A stretch of 48,787 bases of DNA from Hwanghaeella sp. (GTDB lineage: Bacteria; Pseudomonadota; Alphaproteobacteria; UBA8366; Aestuariispiraceae), in contig JANQIT010000026.1 in assembly GCA_028282025.1 (NCBI GenBank), positions 1-48,787 of the forward strand. Reading direction: 5' to 3'. How positions within the stretch are numbered: position 1 is the first letter of the stretch; every line of letters starts with the position of its first letter. Shown here one piece after another: positions 1 through 9,160 of the stretch. Below the pieces are notes generated by a model, which was not told where the DNA came from, ran no database searches, and saw only the letters and a program-made list of their open reading frames with translations. Position numbers and translations under genes: made by a program.

Positions 1-473
1 TTCAGCGACTTGAAGGAGGGGTTCAGCGGCGCTTCGATGATGGTGTCGGCAAGCGTCAGGTCGTCGTTGTTGAGACCCGCGCGCTCCCCCCCGAACAACA
101 CGCCGTACCGCAGCCCTTCCTGCCGCGCCGTCATGAATTCCCGACCCGCCGCGCGGGGCGTCAGCACCCGCCCGACCATGCCCCGGGGCCGCGCCGTCGT
201 CGCATAGACCCGCTGCAGGTCGGCGACAGCCTCCGCCGTGGTGGCGAAGGCCTCCGCCTTCTCGATCACCCGGTCCGCGCCGGAAGCCGCGGCCACCGCC
301 TCCGGGTTCGGCCAGCCGTCGCGCGGCGCGACCAGACGCAGCCTGTCCAGCCCGTTGTTCAGCATGGCGCGCGCCACCATGCCGATATTCTGCGCCAACT
401 GCGGCTCCACCAGGATGATCGCCGGGCCGCCGTCGGGCAGGTCGTGATATTGGGTAGTGTCGGTACCGGCCAT
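1..473 (-). CDS. trmJ: tRNA 2'-O-methyltransferase TrmJ (TrmH/SPOUT family), 3' end missing
   Basis: The gene reads leftward out of the window, so only the first 157 or so residues are present. The translation begins MAGTDTTQYHDLPDGG and carries the SPOUT motifs PAIILVEPQLAQNIGMVARA near residue 17 and YGVLFGGERAGLNNDDL near residue 125, the second being part of the knotted S-adenosylmethionine site. TrmJ methylates the ribose at position 32 of tRNAs. The ATG at 473 is preceded on its strand by GAGGAGG at good spacing, which fixes the start. It is divergent from mtnP with about 110 bp between the two starts. The family is clear. TrmJ rather than another TrmH-type enzyme is inferred from the VEPQLAQNIG motif, and the C-terminal extension that would confirm it lies outside the window. 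Confidence 0.85.
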   Translation of the reverse strand, partial: MAGTDTTQYHDLPDGGPAIILVEPQLAQNIGMVARAMLNNGLDRLRLVAPRDGWPNPEAVAAASGADRVIEKAEAFATTAEAVADLQRVYATTARPRGMVGRVLTPRAAGREFMTARQEGLRYGVLFGGERAGLNNDDLTLADTIIEAPLNPSFKSL

Positions 474-585
474 GGTTCCTCCTCGCCTTGCGCGCCTGTT
501 TGGCGTCTCGGTCCCCGTCTTGTCAAACCCGCTATCCTGAACGAGGCTGCGGGCTTCGCGAACGTTGGGCTGTTGGGAGTGGAAC

Positions 586-1458
586 ATGGCGCAGAAAGTC
601 TTGGGCGTGATCGGGGGCAGCGGCCTCTATGCGATGGCGGGCATGGAAGAGGCGACCTGGACCGCTGTCGAAGGCCCCTGGGGCCAACCGTCCGACCAAA
701 TCCTGATCGGCGAGATCGCCGGCACCAAGGTCTGCTTTCTGCCGCGCCACGGCCGCGGCCATGTCCATTCGCCGAGCAGCATCAACTACCGCGCCAATAT
801 CGACGCGCTGAAGCGCTGCGGCGTCACCGACATTCTGTCCCTTTCCGCCGTCGGCTCGCTGAAGGAGGAGCTTCCGCCCGGGACCTTCGTGCTGGTCGAC
901 CAGTTCATCGACCGCACCTTCGCCCGGGAGAAGAGCTTCTTCGGCACGGGGATGGTGGCGCACGTGCCGCTGTCGCATCCGGTCTCAAGCTGGCTGGGGG
1001 ATATCTGCGCGGCGGGGATGAACATGCTCGACATCCCGCACAGCCGCGGCGGCGCCTATGTGGTGATGGAAGGTCCGCAATTCTCGACGCTCGCCGAATC
1101 CGAGCTTTACCGAAGCTCGGGCGCGTCGGTGATCGGCATGACCAACATGCCGGAAGCCAAACTGGCCCGCGAAGCGGAGATGCGCTACGCCACCGTCGCC
1201 ATGGTGACGGACTATGACTGCTGGCACCCGGACCACGATTCGGTGGATGTCGCGCTGGTCATCAAGACGCTGCACGAGAACGCCGACAAGGCGAAGGCGC
1301 TTACCCGCTTCGTGATCGAGAACATCAATAGCTGGGAAACGGCACCCGACTGCGGCACCGACAGGGTGCTGGACGCAGCACTGATCACCGCGCCGGAAGC
1401 ACGCGACCCCGCGATGATCGAAAAGCTGGATGCGGTTGCGGGGCGGGTGTTGGGTTAG
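586..1458 (+). CDS. mtnP: S-methyl-5'-thioadenosine phosphorylase
   Basis: A 290-residue cytosolic enzyme of the PNP/UDP phosphorylase superfamily that cleaves methylthioadenosine to adenine and 5-methylthioribose-1-phosphate in methionine salvage. The sequence shows the N-terminal phosphate loop GVIGGSGLY (residues 8-16), the phosphate-binding PRHGRGHVHSP, the substrate-site motif VMEGPQFST and the MTNMPEAKLAREAEM segment typical of MTAP. The frame is open further upstream to a TTG at 565, but the ATG at 586 has GGGAGTGG just before it and gives a normal N-terminus. It is monocistronic here: trmJ is divergent on one side and the NACHT gene convergent on the other. A methylthioinosine phosphorylase is the closest alternative. 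Confidence 0.93.
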   Translation: MAQKVLGVIGGSGLYAMAGMEEATWTAVEGPWGQPSDQILIGEIAGTKVCFLPRHGRGHVHSPSSINYRANIDALKRCGVTDILSLSAVGSLKEELPPGTFVLVDQFIDRTFAREKSFFGTGMVAHVPLSHPVSSWLGDICAAGMNMLDIPHSRGGAYVVMEGPQFSTLAESELYRSSGASVIGMTNMPEAKLAREAEMRYATVAMVTDYDCWHPDHDSVDVALVIKTLHENADKAKALTRFVIENINSWETAPDCGTDRVLDAALITAPEARDPAMIEKLDAVAGRVLG

Positions 1459-1523
1459 GGAATGACAGAAGGATAAGAGCCCAGAACCTTGCCACCGGGA
1501 ACTCCCGCGCTACATGGCCAATT

Positions 1524-4457
1524 CTATGGTATGCTACTCAACCATACTCGGTAAGCGCGCTCATAGGCATCAAAGCCTTCACGATGACCCTCTGCCGCGT
1601 CGTGCCAATGCCCGGGATAATCCATCCCTTCCGGCAGGATCGTCTGCCCAACCCCCGTTCGTCCACCGAACGCCTCATGCAATTGCTGCTGTGTCAGGTT
1701 CCTAGCATCGGTGAGTTCTGAAACCGCCCCGCTCAGGTTCGCACCGCTCAGGTTCGCACCGCTCAGGTCCGCCTCAGTTAGGTTCGCCCCGGTCAGGTCC
1801 GCCCCGGTCAGGTCCGCCCCGTTCAGACGCGCACCGCTCAGGTTCGCACCGCTCAGGTTCGCACCGCTCAGGTCCGCCCAGATCAGCTCTGCCCTAGTCA
1901 GACGCGCCCCACTCAGGTGCGCATCGATCAGGATCGCCCAGTGCAGGAGCGCCCCGGTTAGGTCCGCCCCGGTCAGGTCCGCATTGAACAGAGTCGCCTT
2001 GCCCAGGCTTACCTTGCTCAGGTTCGCCTCGAACAGGTTCGCGCTGTTTAGCACAGCCGACCACAGGAACTGATTACTAAGATCCAGCAACGACATTTGA
2101 ACAGGTAGATCTGTAGCTTCCTCCCCAAAAGGGAACGCTCGCTGGATCAGTGCCATCGCCATCGTGTTCGACGATGCCAAAGCACTAAACGAAATAGTGG
2201 CGCGTTTCTCCCGCACCTGGGCCAATATGGTCAACACCGTCAGAAAACACTTTTCAGCGGCCCGTTGCTGACGTTCCAAGTCGCGATAGGTTGGATTGTT
2301 GTACTGCTTGAGGTCCTGCACCGGGAAACCATGCTGCAGTGTATGATTGAAGATCTCTGTCAACGCCAAGATAGTGGCGTCGGCAGGCGGCCTCATCCGG
2401 GCTTCGTCCTTTAGGAATCGTACAACTGCGTTGGTCAGAACCCCGTCACCAATCCATTCGCACCATCGCAAGGCGTGGTCCCCATCGGTACCATCGAATT
2501 CATCGCTTTCACGGCGTTGCCGCAGCCTATCCGCCGCGCCGATTAAGGCGCGCGCCGCGAGATACTCGCCGAAACTTTTATGGACGAACTCGAAACCCGC
2601 CCCCTTAATGTCACTCTGAGAATGAATCAACAGCGCCACGCTTTTCAGGCTAGCTCCGTCCATCCCGGCATAGACCAGATTGTCCTTGGGTTTTGCGTAA
2701 ATTTTCCGGAGTTTCTCGAAGGCCGAATTGTCGCCGGTCCGCCCATTGTTACGGAAGGCCGCGAGGGCGAAGACCTCCATCAGTTCGAAGAAGTTCTTTT
2801 CCTCGAGCTGCTTGTATGCATCCAATTTCTTCTTCTTGTTTCGCGCAAACACCTTGCTCAGAATGTCTTGATAGACAAGGTTGCGGTTGGCAGCGGCTTC
2901 CCGCCAACGCGCGCCGCAGTAGTCCGAGATGATCAGCAGATGCAGCAGCAGCGGTTCGACATTCAAGTCAGCCATGCTTTCATCGGTGATGGACTTCGGC
3001 GGATCCTCTGTTTCCTGCCCATTTGCGGCACACCAACGCGGCCAGTAATCCAACCGTAAATCCTGTTCCATCAGGTAATGAGAATCACTGACCGGGTCGA
3101 AATCCTCGCCAATCCGCTCATCCGGTGGATTGCCGTCCAGGCGCAGGTCCTCGCGGGTCATTGGCCGGATTGGCGCGACGTGCAGTACGCTTTCCAGAGG
3201 CCTGTCCGCCTCCTTAAGCGCGTCGTCGATGGCGAGATCACGCCCTAGCACGATGGCCTTTGCCGGTTGCCCCGCGTTGCTCAAGCTATTCAACATGTGG
3301 TTAAGATTACTGACGAACCGTTGGGTCAAATCGCTGGCCCGATCCTGGTTCGCCGTCAACTCGTCCAACCCGTCGAAAATCATCAATAGCGGCTTGTGAT
3401 CAGTACCATGCCAGTCAGACGGGTTACTCGGAAAACCCTCGCATTTGTCCGGCTGTTTGTACCCATGAAGGTCTTCCAGATGCCGACCGATGCTGGCCTT
3501 CAATGTGTCTCCGGCGCTCCCCATCCGCATGTGTTGCAGTTCAACGAACAAAACCCGGTGCGTCCCGGTATGGACTAGACGCGCGGCGAAGGCCTTGGCG
3601 AAAGACGACTTCCCGCTGCCCGACCCACCGGCAACGAGCCTGATGGCATCGTTATCTGGGGCCGATAGCAGCCACTCCGTCATCGTCTCATGGATATCCG
3701 CAACGGTAGCCGTACGGTAATCTATATCCTCATCCGTGCCTTCTGCTTTTTTGAAGTGACGCTTATTCCAAAAGCAGCGAAGCTCCTGGTAGACCTCCGC
3801 CAATGGAACATCGATCTCATTGTCGGGCGAGAAAATCGGCGCTTGGTAGAATGTACTGTTGATCCATGCGCCATGCCGTTGCCACGCTAATTCCCGGCGC
3901 TCGGCTTCGGCCGTCACGCTGGTCACGGCTGCGACGACGCCATTGAAGGACTCCGGGTCTTGCGCGAACACCTTGGACACGGCCAGCCGCAGCGCATCCT
4001 GGAAAACGCCCGTTAGCCCGTCATCGCCATAGAGGTTATCGGGGGCAGCATTCCTGAATTCGTCCGACGCCGCCGAAATGCACGGCTCCACCGCCTGAGC
4101 CAAAGACAGGTTTACAATGTCATGCGCGTGCAAGACACCGGTTGAGGGAAGTCGGTCGACGAATTTCTCCGCGACGTCCTGCATATCCGTGTCACTTAGG
4201 TCGCATCGCATGCGCGGCTGTCGAAGGCAGGAGATCGCCGCCGATGCGACGCAGTTGGCAAGGAAGATCCACGCAATATGTTCCGGCTCGCTTTCTAGCG
4301 CGCCTTCTGCTGCCTTCCAGATTTCTGGAATCGATTCTGCCGTGCTGATTGGGTCTTGGTGCTGCATCTTGGCTACGGCCAAGGCGCTCAAGCGTAGGGC
4401 TTCTATGATGTTGCGCTGTTTCTCAGGCTGGGAGAATTTCACATTTAATCCATTCAA
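1524..4457 (-). CDS. NACHT-type NTPase with C-terminal pentapeptide repeats
   Basis: A 977-residue multidomain protein. Residues 1-265 are an uncharacterised mostly helical N-terminal region. Residues 277-285 are a Walker A loop (GGSGSGKSS), and residues 357-367 a Walker B of NACHT style (LLMIFDGLDEL). A later helical region contains FEFVHKSFGEYLAARAL, the segment that closes many NACHT modules. Residues 797-914 are about 23 pentapeptide repeats of the A(D/N)LSG kind, and the last 60 residues (LPEGM, HW) are a tail often seen after alphaproteobacterial pentapeptide domains. Walker motifs, tail and length point to a STAND ATPase, a class that includes bacterial NLR-like antiphage proteins; no effector domain could be named. 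The start is uncertain: the first in-frame codon is a TTG at 4457 with no clear ribosome site, and a GTG at 4442 is possible. GC content is visibly below the neighbours, suggesting transfer. Confidence 0.85.
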   Translation of the reverse strand: MNGLNVKFSQPEKQRNIIEALRLSALAVAKMQHQDPISTAESIPEIWKAAEGALESEPEHIAWIFLANCVASAAISCLRQPRMRCDLSDTDMQDVAEKFVDRLPSTGVLHAHDIVNLSLAQAVEPCISAASDEFRNAAPDNLYGDDGLTGVFQDALRLAVSKVFAQDPESFNGVVAAVTSVTAEAERRELAWQRHGAWINSTFYQAPIFSPDNEIDVPLAEVYQELRCFWNKRHFKKAEGTDEDIDYRTATVADIHETMTEWLLSAPDNDAIRLVAGGSGSGKSSFAKAFAARLVHTGTHRVLFVELQHMRMGSAGDTLKASIGRHLEDLHGYKQPDKCEGFPSNPSDWHGTDHKPLLMIFDGLDELTANQDRASDLTQRFVSNLNHMLNSLSNAGQPAKAIVLGRDLAIDDALKEADRPLESVLHVAPIRPMTREDLRLDGNPPDERIGEDFDPVSDSHYLMEQDLRLDYWPRWCAANGQETEDPPKSITDESMADLNVEPLLLHLLIISDYCGARWREAAANRNLVYQDILSKVFARNKKKKLDAYKQLEEKNFFELMEVFALAAFRNNGRTGDNSAFEKLRKIYAKPKDNLVYAGMDGASLKSVALLIHSQSDIKGAGFEFVHKSFGEYLAARALIGAADRLRQRRESDEFDGTDGDHALRWCEWIGDGVLTNAVVRFLKDEARMRPPADATILALTEIFNHTLQHGFPVQDLKQYNNPTYRDLERQQRAAEKCFLTVLTILAQVREKRATISFSALASSNTMAMALIQRAFPFGEEATDLPVQMSLLDLSNQFLWSAVLNSANLFEANLSKVSLGKATLFNADLTGADLTGALLHWAILIDAHLSGARLTRAELIWADLSGANLSGANLSGARLNGADLTGADLTGANLTEADLSGANLSGANLSGAVSELTDARNLTQQQLHEAFGGRTGVGQTILPEGMDYPGHWHDAAEGHREGFDAYERAYRVWLSSIP
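1716..2069 (-). repeat. Pentapeptide-coding 15-bp tandem repeats
   Basis: About 23 units of 15 bp, each coding one pentapeptide of the A(D/N/R)L(S/T)G type, make up the C-terminal domain of the NACHT-type gene. Read on the plus strand the unit looks like GCTCAGGTTCGCACC with substitutions. Such repeats fold as a right-handed square beta-helix. The central units are the most uniform at DNA level, while the units nearest 2069 have diverged. Confidence 0.9.
1726..1878. repeat. 48-bp near-identical blocks within the repeat array
   Basis: Positions 1726-1773 and 1831-1878 match at 47 of 48 bases; the only difference is C against A at the third base. They lie exactly 105 bp apart, which is seven pentapeptide units, so the copy keeps the reading frame. 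This looks like a recent unequal exchange or slippage event inside the pentapeptide domain. Confidence 0.85.
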
Positions 4458-4573
4458 AACTATTCGTTGTTGCTAGCTTAACGAGCTCTATGTGAAAATC
4501 AATGATTGGCCGCGCGTGGCTATGGTAACGACCCTCGCAAAAACAGAAGCGCAGTGTCTACGCATGCCTTGAG

Positions 4574-5407
4574 CTAAAACCCGAAGCCGATAAAGGCGCC
4601 GTGCCCATCCCCTGAGGACAATCGTTGCCGATCGCGCGGCCCCGTCAGGTCGAAGCCGATCACCCGCGTGCCCTCAATCTCAACGTCCTGCATCGCGGGA
4701 TCCAACAGGCGCGCCGCTTGGTGGCTGACGAAGCGAATTTGGTGATGCCCGCCGCAGGTGACGGATGCGCCGTCCGCCGTTTCGGCGATGGCGCCGCCGA
4801 ACAGCTGGCCTGCGAACCGGGCGTCCTCCATCGGTGCGTCCGAGGCGGCGTAGACGGCGGAAATGCCGGTCGCACCGTTTGGATGGGTTTGATATTCCGG
4901 CTTCCAAAAGGCGTCCGCCGTGCGGTCCTGACACACGAAATAGGCGAAGCCCGGCATCCGTTCACTGGTTGCGAAACCCAGCGAGAAGGCGATGGTGGTC
5001 GTGCTGCCGTCCGGCAGCTTGGCTTGGCGCTCGAAATCGAGCGGGCGGTAGGTCGGGATGTCCGCACTGCGCCAGGCGGCTACGTCCGCCCGCGTATCCT
5101 CGCTGGCGAAAGCCAGCATGGAGATCCCCTCCCCCGCCGACGTAAGCGCGTTGAGGTGATGCTGCCCGAAGCTGAAGAAAGGGTCCGACGCATCGAAATT
5201 ATGGGGATCCAGCCTTTCCGGCCGATCCACTTCCAGAATCTCCAGGAAAGTGCGGTCCGCGAACTGCGCCAGCCGGTTGGAGGTGCCCATCCGGTCTTCA
5301 TGAAAGGCGCGCGGCGTGAGTTGAAAGCCAAGATCCTGGAACGTCCTTTCGGCACGGTCCAAGTCCTTTACGGCGAGTACGATGTGATCGAACGGGCGGC
5401 CCTGCAT
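4574..5407 (-). CDS. VOC-superfamily glyoxalase-like protein
   Basis: A 277-residue soluble protein. It begins MQGRPFDHIVLAVKDLDRA, the first beta-alpha unit of a vicinal-oxygen-chelate fold with a metal-ligand-type His at residue 8, and continues with an aromatic-rich middle region (FATSERMPGFAYFVCQD). Length and layout match the longer glyoxalase-like family (Glyoxalase_3 type) rather than small glyoxalase I. The substrate cannot be told. The ATG at 5407 follows GAGGAGA on its strand. It lies between the NACHT gene and the DUF3179 gene, all on the same strand but separated by more than 100 bp, so an operon is not indicated. Confidence 0.8.
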   Translation of the reverse strand: MQGRPFDHIVLAVKDLDRAERTFQDLGFQLTPRAFHEDRMGTSNRLAQFADRTFLEILEVDRPERLDPHNFDASDPFFSFGQHHLNALTSAGEGISMLAFASEDTRADVAAWRSADIPTYRPLDFERQAKLPDGSTTTIAFSLGFATSERMPGFAYFVCQDRTADAFWKPEYQTHPNGATGISAVYAASDAPMEDARFAGQLFGGAIAETADGASVTCGGHHQIRFVSHQAARLLDPAMQDVEIEGTRVIGFDLTGPRDRQRLSSGDGHGAFIGFGF

Positions 5408-5541
5408 GACGGTCTCCTCAAAGCGTGTGAAGGCCGTCTGGATCTAAGGGCCGCCGCGCGGCGCGGCAAACCAGGAATTCTGCACGATCACGGCAGGAAA
5501 ACTAAGCCTGCAGCCTGCCGTGCCCTGTAACCGCGCAACGG

Positions 5542-6528
5542 TTAAGGGGCGTGGATCGGCGCGTCGGGCTTGAAGGCGTGGAAGGCGAAGGCGAAATCGA
5601 CGAAATAGGGGACGTCCCGGTCGTCCTTGCGGGCGACGACGTTGCCGACATCCCTGCCCTCTGCGATCCTGGCCGCATCAAGGGCCGAATTCTGGCCCGG
5701 CGTCCAACTGATCACCGTACCGTCGGACGCCATGACGCTGCCTTTCCGCCGCAGCAGATCCAGGCTCCAGGCCTCGCTTTTGTCCAGCAGGGAGACGACG
5801 CGGGAAAGCGCCGGCACATTTTCCGGCGTTTCCCCGTCATAGAGAAAGGGCTGCGACAGGCTGTCATATCCCCGGTACGGGTTCGCGCCATAGTTCCGCA
5901 TGCCTTCGTGGATCGGCACCAGCACCTGGGCCGAGGCGGAGGCGCGTTCCTGGAAATTCGCCCAGGATTCAAGACGGCTGGGCAGCACCTTCAACGCCGT
6001 CCCGGTCATCGCGCCGACGATGGCTTCGCCGGTAAACTGCTGCCACCAGGATTCGGTCTGGCGGTCCCACATGATGAGGTCCGATTTCCGCAGCTTGCCG
6101 GTCGTACCGAAATCCAGCACCCCTTCCCCATTGGCCGTTTCCACCCGGCGGTCGAAGACGATGGCCGCGTTGCAGAGCGGGCAGAAGGTGACGGAAACCG
6201 GCACCCCGCCGACCGTGTCGTTGACGATTTCGTGCCACATCAGGATGCGCAGCGGATAGGCCCGCATCTCCCCGCCGACGGTCAGCCCGATCACGGGTTC
6301 CGTCGGCTCCAGCCCGGAATAGTCCGCCGCCGGCTCGAACACCGGCTTGTCGATGGGCGGGATACCGTCCCGCGGCGGCCCGCCGGAGCGGATTTCCTTC
6401 AAATCGACCGACGCCGTCCTGAAGTCCGTGTTCGGCCATTCATAAGTCCAGCCGCCCGGGGCGGCCGATACCGGCATGGCGGCGAAGAGAGCGGCGCATA
6501 ACGCCGCGGCGGCGAGAGATAGCTTCAT
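5542..6528 (-). CDS. Secreted DUF3179 protein
   Basis: A 328-residue protein with a Sec signal peptide (residues 1-22, ending PVSAAPGG). The core has the family hallmark: a conserved AYPLRILMWHEIVND stretch at about residues 90-104, followed by a VTFCPLCNA motif with Cys116 and Cys119 in a CxxC pair. The family is widespread in environmental bacteria, predicted periplasmic, and has no established function that I know of. The CxxC and nearby His suggest metal or redox chemistry, which is inference. It diverges from the DUF1244 gene across about 150 bp. The ribosome site is weak, but the signal peptide supports this start. Confidence 0.85.
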   Translation of the reverse strand: MKLSLAAAALCAALFAAMPVSAAPGGWTYEWPNTDFRTASVDLKEIRSGGPPRDGIPPIDKPVFEPAADYSGLEPTEPVIGLTVGGEMRAYPLRILMWHEIVNDTVGGVPVSVTFCPLCNAAIVFDRRVETANGEGVLDFGTTGKLRKSDLIMWDRQTESWWQQFTGEAIVGAMTGTALKVLPSRLESWANFQERASASAQVLVPIHEGMRNYGANPYRGYDSLSQPFLYDGETPENVPALSRVVSLLDKSEAWSLDLLRRKGSVMASDGTVISWTPGQNSALDAARIAEGRDVGNVVARKDDRDVPYFVDFAFAFHAFKPDAPIHAP

Positions 6529-6676
6529 CCCGCCAGTGTCCGCAAAACCCGTTCCCGGGCCAAATCAAGGCTGTGTGAGGTTTTCCCGCGGCGCAACCGC
6601 ACGCACGGACTTGGCAAACCGCCGGAAAACGCCATTTTGAGAGCAGCCATCGACGTCAATTCAGGGAGAGACCGCC

Positions 6677-6985
6677 ATGACCGGTATCGACGACAAGACC
6701 CGCACCGAAATCGAAGCCGCCGCCTTCCGCACGCTGGTCGCGCATCTGCGCAACCGCACGGACGTTCAGAACATCGATCTGATGAACCTGTCCGGCTTCT
6801 GCCGCAACTGCCTGAGCCGCTGGTACGGCGAGGCCGCCGCCGAACACGGCATCGAGCTTTCCAAGGACGAAAGCCGCGAAATCGTCTACGGCATGCCGTT
6901 CGGCGAGTGGAAGTCCAAATACCAGACCGAAGCCTCAGCCGATCAGCAGGCCAAGTTCGCCGAAGAGATCAAGAAGGCGCACTAA
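6677..6985 (+). CDS. DUF1244 family protein
   Basis: A 102-residue soluble protein. The centre carries LSGFCRNCLSRWY with a CxxC pair, followed by ELSKDESREIVYGMPFGEW, which is the signature of DUF1244, a short family common in Proteobacteria. No function is established; the CxxC suggests metal binding. The ATG at 6677 is preceded by GGGAGAG at good spacing. The gene ends 14 bp before the end of the convergent TRAP permease gene, and its likely terminator lies inside that gene. Confidence 0.88.
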   Translation: MTGIDDKTRTEIEAAAFRTLVAHLRNRTDVQNIDLMNLSGFCRNCLSRWYGEAAAEHGIELSKDESREIVYGMPFGEWKSKYQTEASADQQAKFAEEIKKAH

Positions 6986-6999
6986 GCGCCGTCCCGGGT

Positions 7000-9129
7000 T
7001 CACGCGGCGGCGGTTGCCGCCGCCGCTTTTTCCCGCCGCATGCTGAGCAGGAAGAGGCCGACGACCACCGCCACCCCGGCGAAGTTCGCGATCAGCAGGC
7101 CGGGCCAGGCGCAGGCCGCCGCCGCCGTGATGGCGATAACCCGTTCGATGATGTTCAGCGGCGCTTCCATATAGCCCTGGATCGCGGCGGTGAAGCCGTA
7201 GAGCCCGACCAGCGAGAAGGCGGAAATCACTAACGCCTCGTGCACCGGGGCGCCGATCAGCGGCGTGTAGGCGAACAGCAGCGGCACCAGATAGAGGCCC
7301 TTCGCCACTTTCCAGGAGGTGACGCCCGTCGCCATCGGCGGGGTTTTCGCAATCGCCGCGGCGGTGAAGGCGGTCAGGCAGACCGGCGGCGTGACGTTCG
7401 AATCCTGGCTGAGCCAGAAGATGATCAGGTGCGCGGCCAGCAAGGCGTAGCCCAGCGTTTCGGCGGAGATCATGGATTCCCGCACAACCGAGGACATCTC
7501 GACCGGGATGGCCGCGACGATGGCGGCGGCGTCGGCGGACGACATCGGCTGCCCCAGCAAGGCCAGCTTGTCCGGCGCGGCCAGCATCATGATCGCCTTC
7601 GCCTGATCGCTGACGGTGCCGTTCGCGATCTGCTCGACCAGCATTGTGTCGGCGATCATGGCGTAAAGCGCCGGCGCGGACAGGGTCGCCAGAACGATGT
7701 AGGACGCCGTCACCGGCAACCCCATGCCCAGCACCAGGGAAGCCAGACCGACCAGAATCATGGCGATCAGCAGGTTGTTGTCCGCCCAGTCCGAAATCAT
7801 CAGCGAGAAGGTGTTGCCGACGCCCGCCGTCGCGATGACGTTGACGATCAGCCCAACGCTGCACAGCAGAACGGCGGTCAGTACCATGTTCCGCGCGCCC
7901 AGGGCCAGGGCCTCCAGGATCTGTTTCGGCCCCATCTTGTTCGGCGTCAACCAGGAGGAGGCGATCACCGCCAGGATGGCGACGCCGGCGGCGTAAGTGG
8001 GCGTGAAGCCCGCGATCAGGACGCTGATCAGCAGCACAATCGGGAACAGGAAGCTGATCCCGCCCCGCCGCATGATGGTCATGAACTTGGGAGCCTCTTC
8101 CCCCTCCCCGGTTCCGATATTGTGGCGCTTGGCCTCAATCCGGACGAAGAAGGCGACGGTCGCGAAATACAGGATGGCGGGCAACACGCTGACCGCGACG
8201 ATGGTGGTGTAGGAAATCTGCGTATAACTGGCCATCACGAAGGCGCCCGCCCCCATGATGGGCGGCATCAACTGCCCGCCGGTGGAGGCGGAGGCTTCGA
8301 CCGCCGCCGCGAATTTCGGCGGGAAGCCCGCGCGTTTCATCAGCGGAATGGTGATCACCCCGGTGGAAGCGGTGTTGGCGACAGCGGAGCCGGAAATCGT
8401 GCCGGTGAGCGAGGAGGCGAAAACGGCGACCAGACCGGGGCCGCCCGTCAGGCGTCCGGCCACGGCGCGCGCCAGGTCGATCACGAAATTGCCCGCGCCG
8501 GACTTTATCAGGAAAGCGCCGAACAGGATGAACATGAAAACGAAGGTGGAGGAGATCCGTGCAATGGTGCCGAACAACCCTTCGTCTGAGAACAGCGAGC
8601 GGAACAGGATCGTCTCCCAGCTCAACCCCGCGAATTTGAAGATGCCGTCGATATGCGCACCCCACCATCCGATATAGGTGAGCGACACGACGATCAGGCA
8701 CGGTATGAACCAGCCGGTGACCCGCCGGGTGAATTCCAGCGCCATCAGGATGGTGATGATGCTCAAACCCCATTCCAGCGTCGTCAGGCGCAGGCCGCGG
8801 TCGTAAATCGCGTTCTCCGACAGGATGATCCCCATGCTGGCCCCGGCGGCGATCAGCCCCAGGATCAGGTTGACCGGCAGATGCCACGACGGCTTGCGGC
8901 CGTCGCCCTTCACCGCGACCGGATAGATCAGCGCGCAGAGGAAGGCGAAACCGGCAAAATGAATGGCGTTCTGCAACAAGGACGGCAGAACCGCGAACAT
9001 GTTCATGTAGACATGTCCAAGGGATATCGCGATCCCGACGACGAAGGCGATCTTGTCGCTGGTATCGAGCGACGAAAACGAAACGCCGGACGCGGGATCC
9101 GCATCCTTGTCCTGAGTGCTGTCTGACAT
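7000..9129 (-). CDS. TRAP transporter fused permease (DctQ-DctM type, TAXI system)
   Basis: A 709-residue inner-membrane protein with many hydrophobic segments. The N-terminal part (to about residue 150) corresponds to the small four-helix subunit. The rest is the large DctM-like subunit, with the conserved GTISGSAVANTASTG and STGGQLMPPIMGAGAF motifs that form the substrate and cation site. Fused subunits are usual in TAXI-type TRAP systems, which import organic acids using a sodium or proton gradient. It lies directly downstream of its binding protein, separated by a hairpin at 9163-9189. The C-terminus (EKAAAATAAA) is low-complexity because it overlaps a convergent terminator. The substrate is unknown. 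Confidence 0.93.
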   Translation of the reverse strand: MSDSTQDKDADPASGVSFSSLDTSDKIAFVVGIAISLGHVYMNMFAVLPSLLQNAIHFAGFAFLCALIYPVAVKGDGRKPSWHLPVNLILGLIAAGASMGIILSENAIYDRGLRLTTLEWGLSIITILMALEFTRRVTGWFIPCLIVVSLTYIGWWGAHIDGIFKFAGLSWETILFRSLFSDEGLFGTIARISSTFVFMFILFGAFLIKSGAGNFVIDLARAVAGRLTGGPGLVAVFASSLTGTISGSAVANTASTGVITIPLMKRAGFPPKFAAAVEASASTGGQLMPPIMGAGAFVMASYTQISYTTIVAVSVLPAILYFATVAFFVRIEAKRHNIGTGEGEEAPKFMTIMRRGGISFLFPIVLLISVLIAGFTPTYAAGVAILAVIASSWLTPNKMGPKQILEALALGARNMVLTAVLLCSVGLIVNVIATAGVGNTFSLMISDWADNNLLIAMILVGLASLVLGMGLPVTASYIVLATLSAPALYAMIADTMLVEQIANGTVSDQAKAIMMLAAPDKLALLGQPMSSADAAAIVAAIPVEMSSVVRESMISAETLGYALLAAHLIIFWLSQDSNVTPPVCLTAFTAAAIAKTPPMATGVTSWKVAKGLYLVPLLFAYTPLIGAPVHEALVISAFSLVGLYGFTAAIQGYMEAPLNIIERVIAITAAAACAWPGLLIANFAGVAVVVGLFLLSMRREKAAAATAAA
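7004..7031 (+). terminator. Intrinsic terminator of the DUF1244 gene
   Basis: A perfect 10-bp stem (GCGGCGGCGG, 7004-7013, pairing with 7017-7026) with a TTG loop is followed by five T. It sits just after the DUF1244 stop but within the last codons of the convergent TRAP gene, whose alanine-rich C-terminus is coded by the same bases. Confidence 0.75.
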
Positions 9130-9160
9130 GAGCCGGGCCGGATAGGAAAGGTGTACAGGA

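Noticed and set aside
1716-2069. CRISPR-like regular repeats
   Set aside because: The period is 15 bp with no spacers, and the repeats code pentapeptides in a long open frame.
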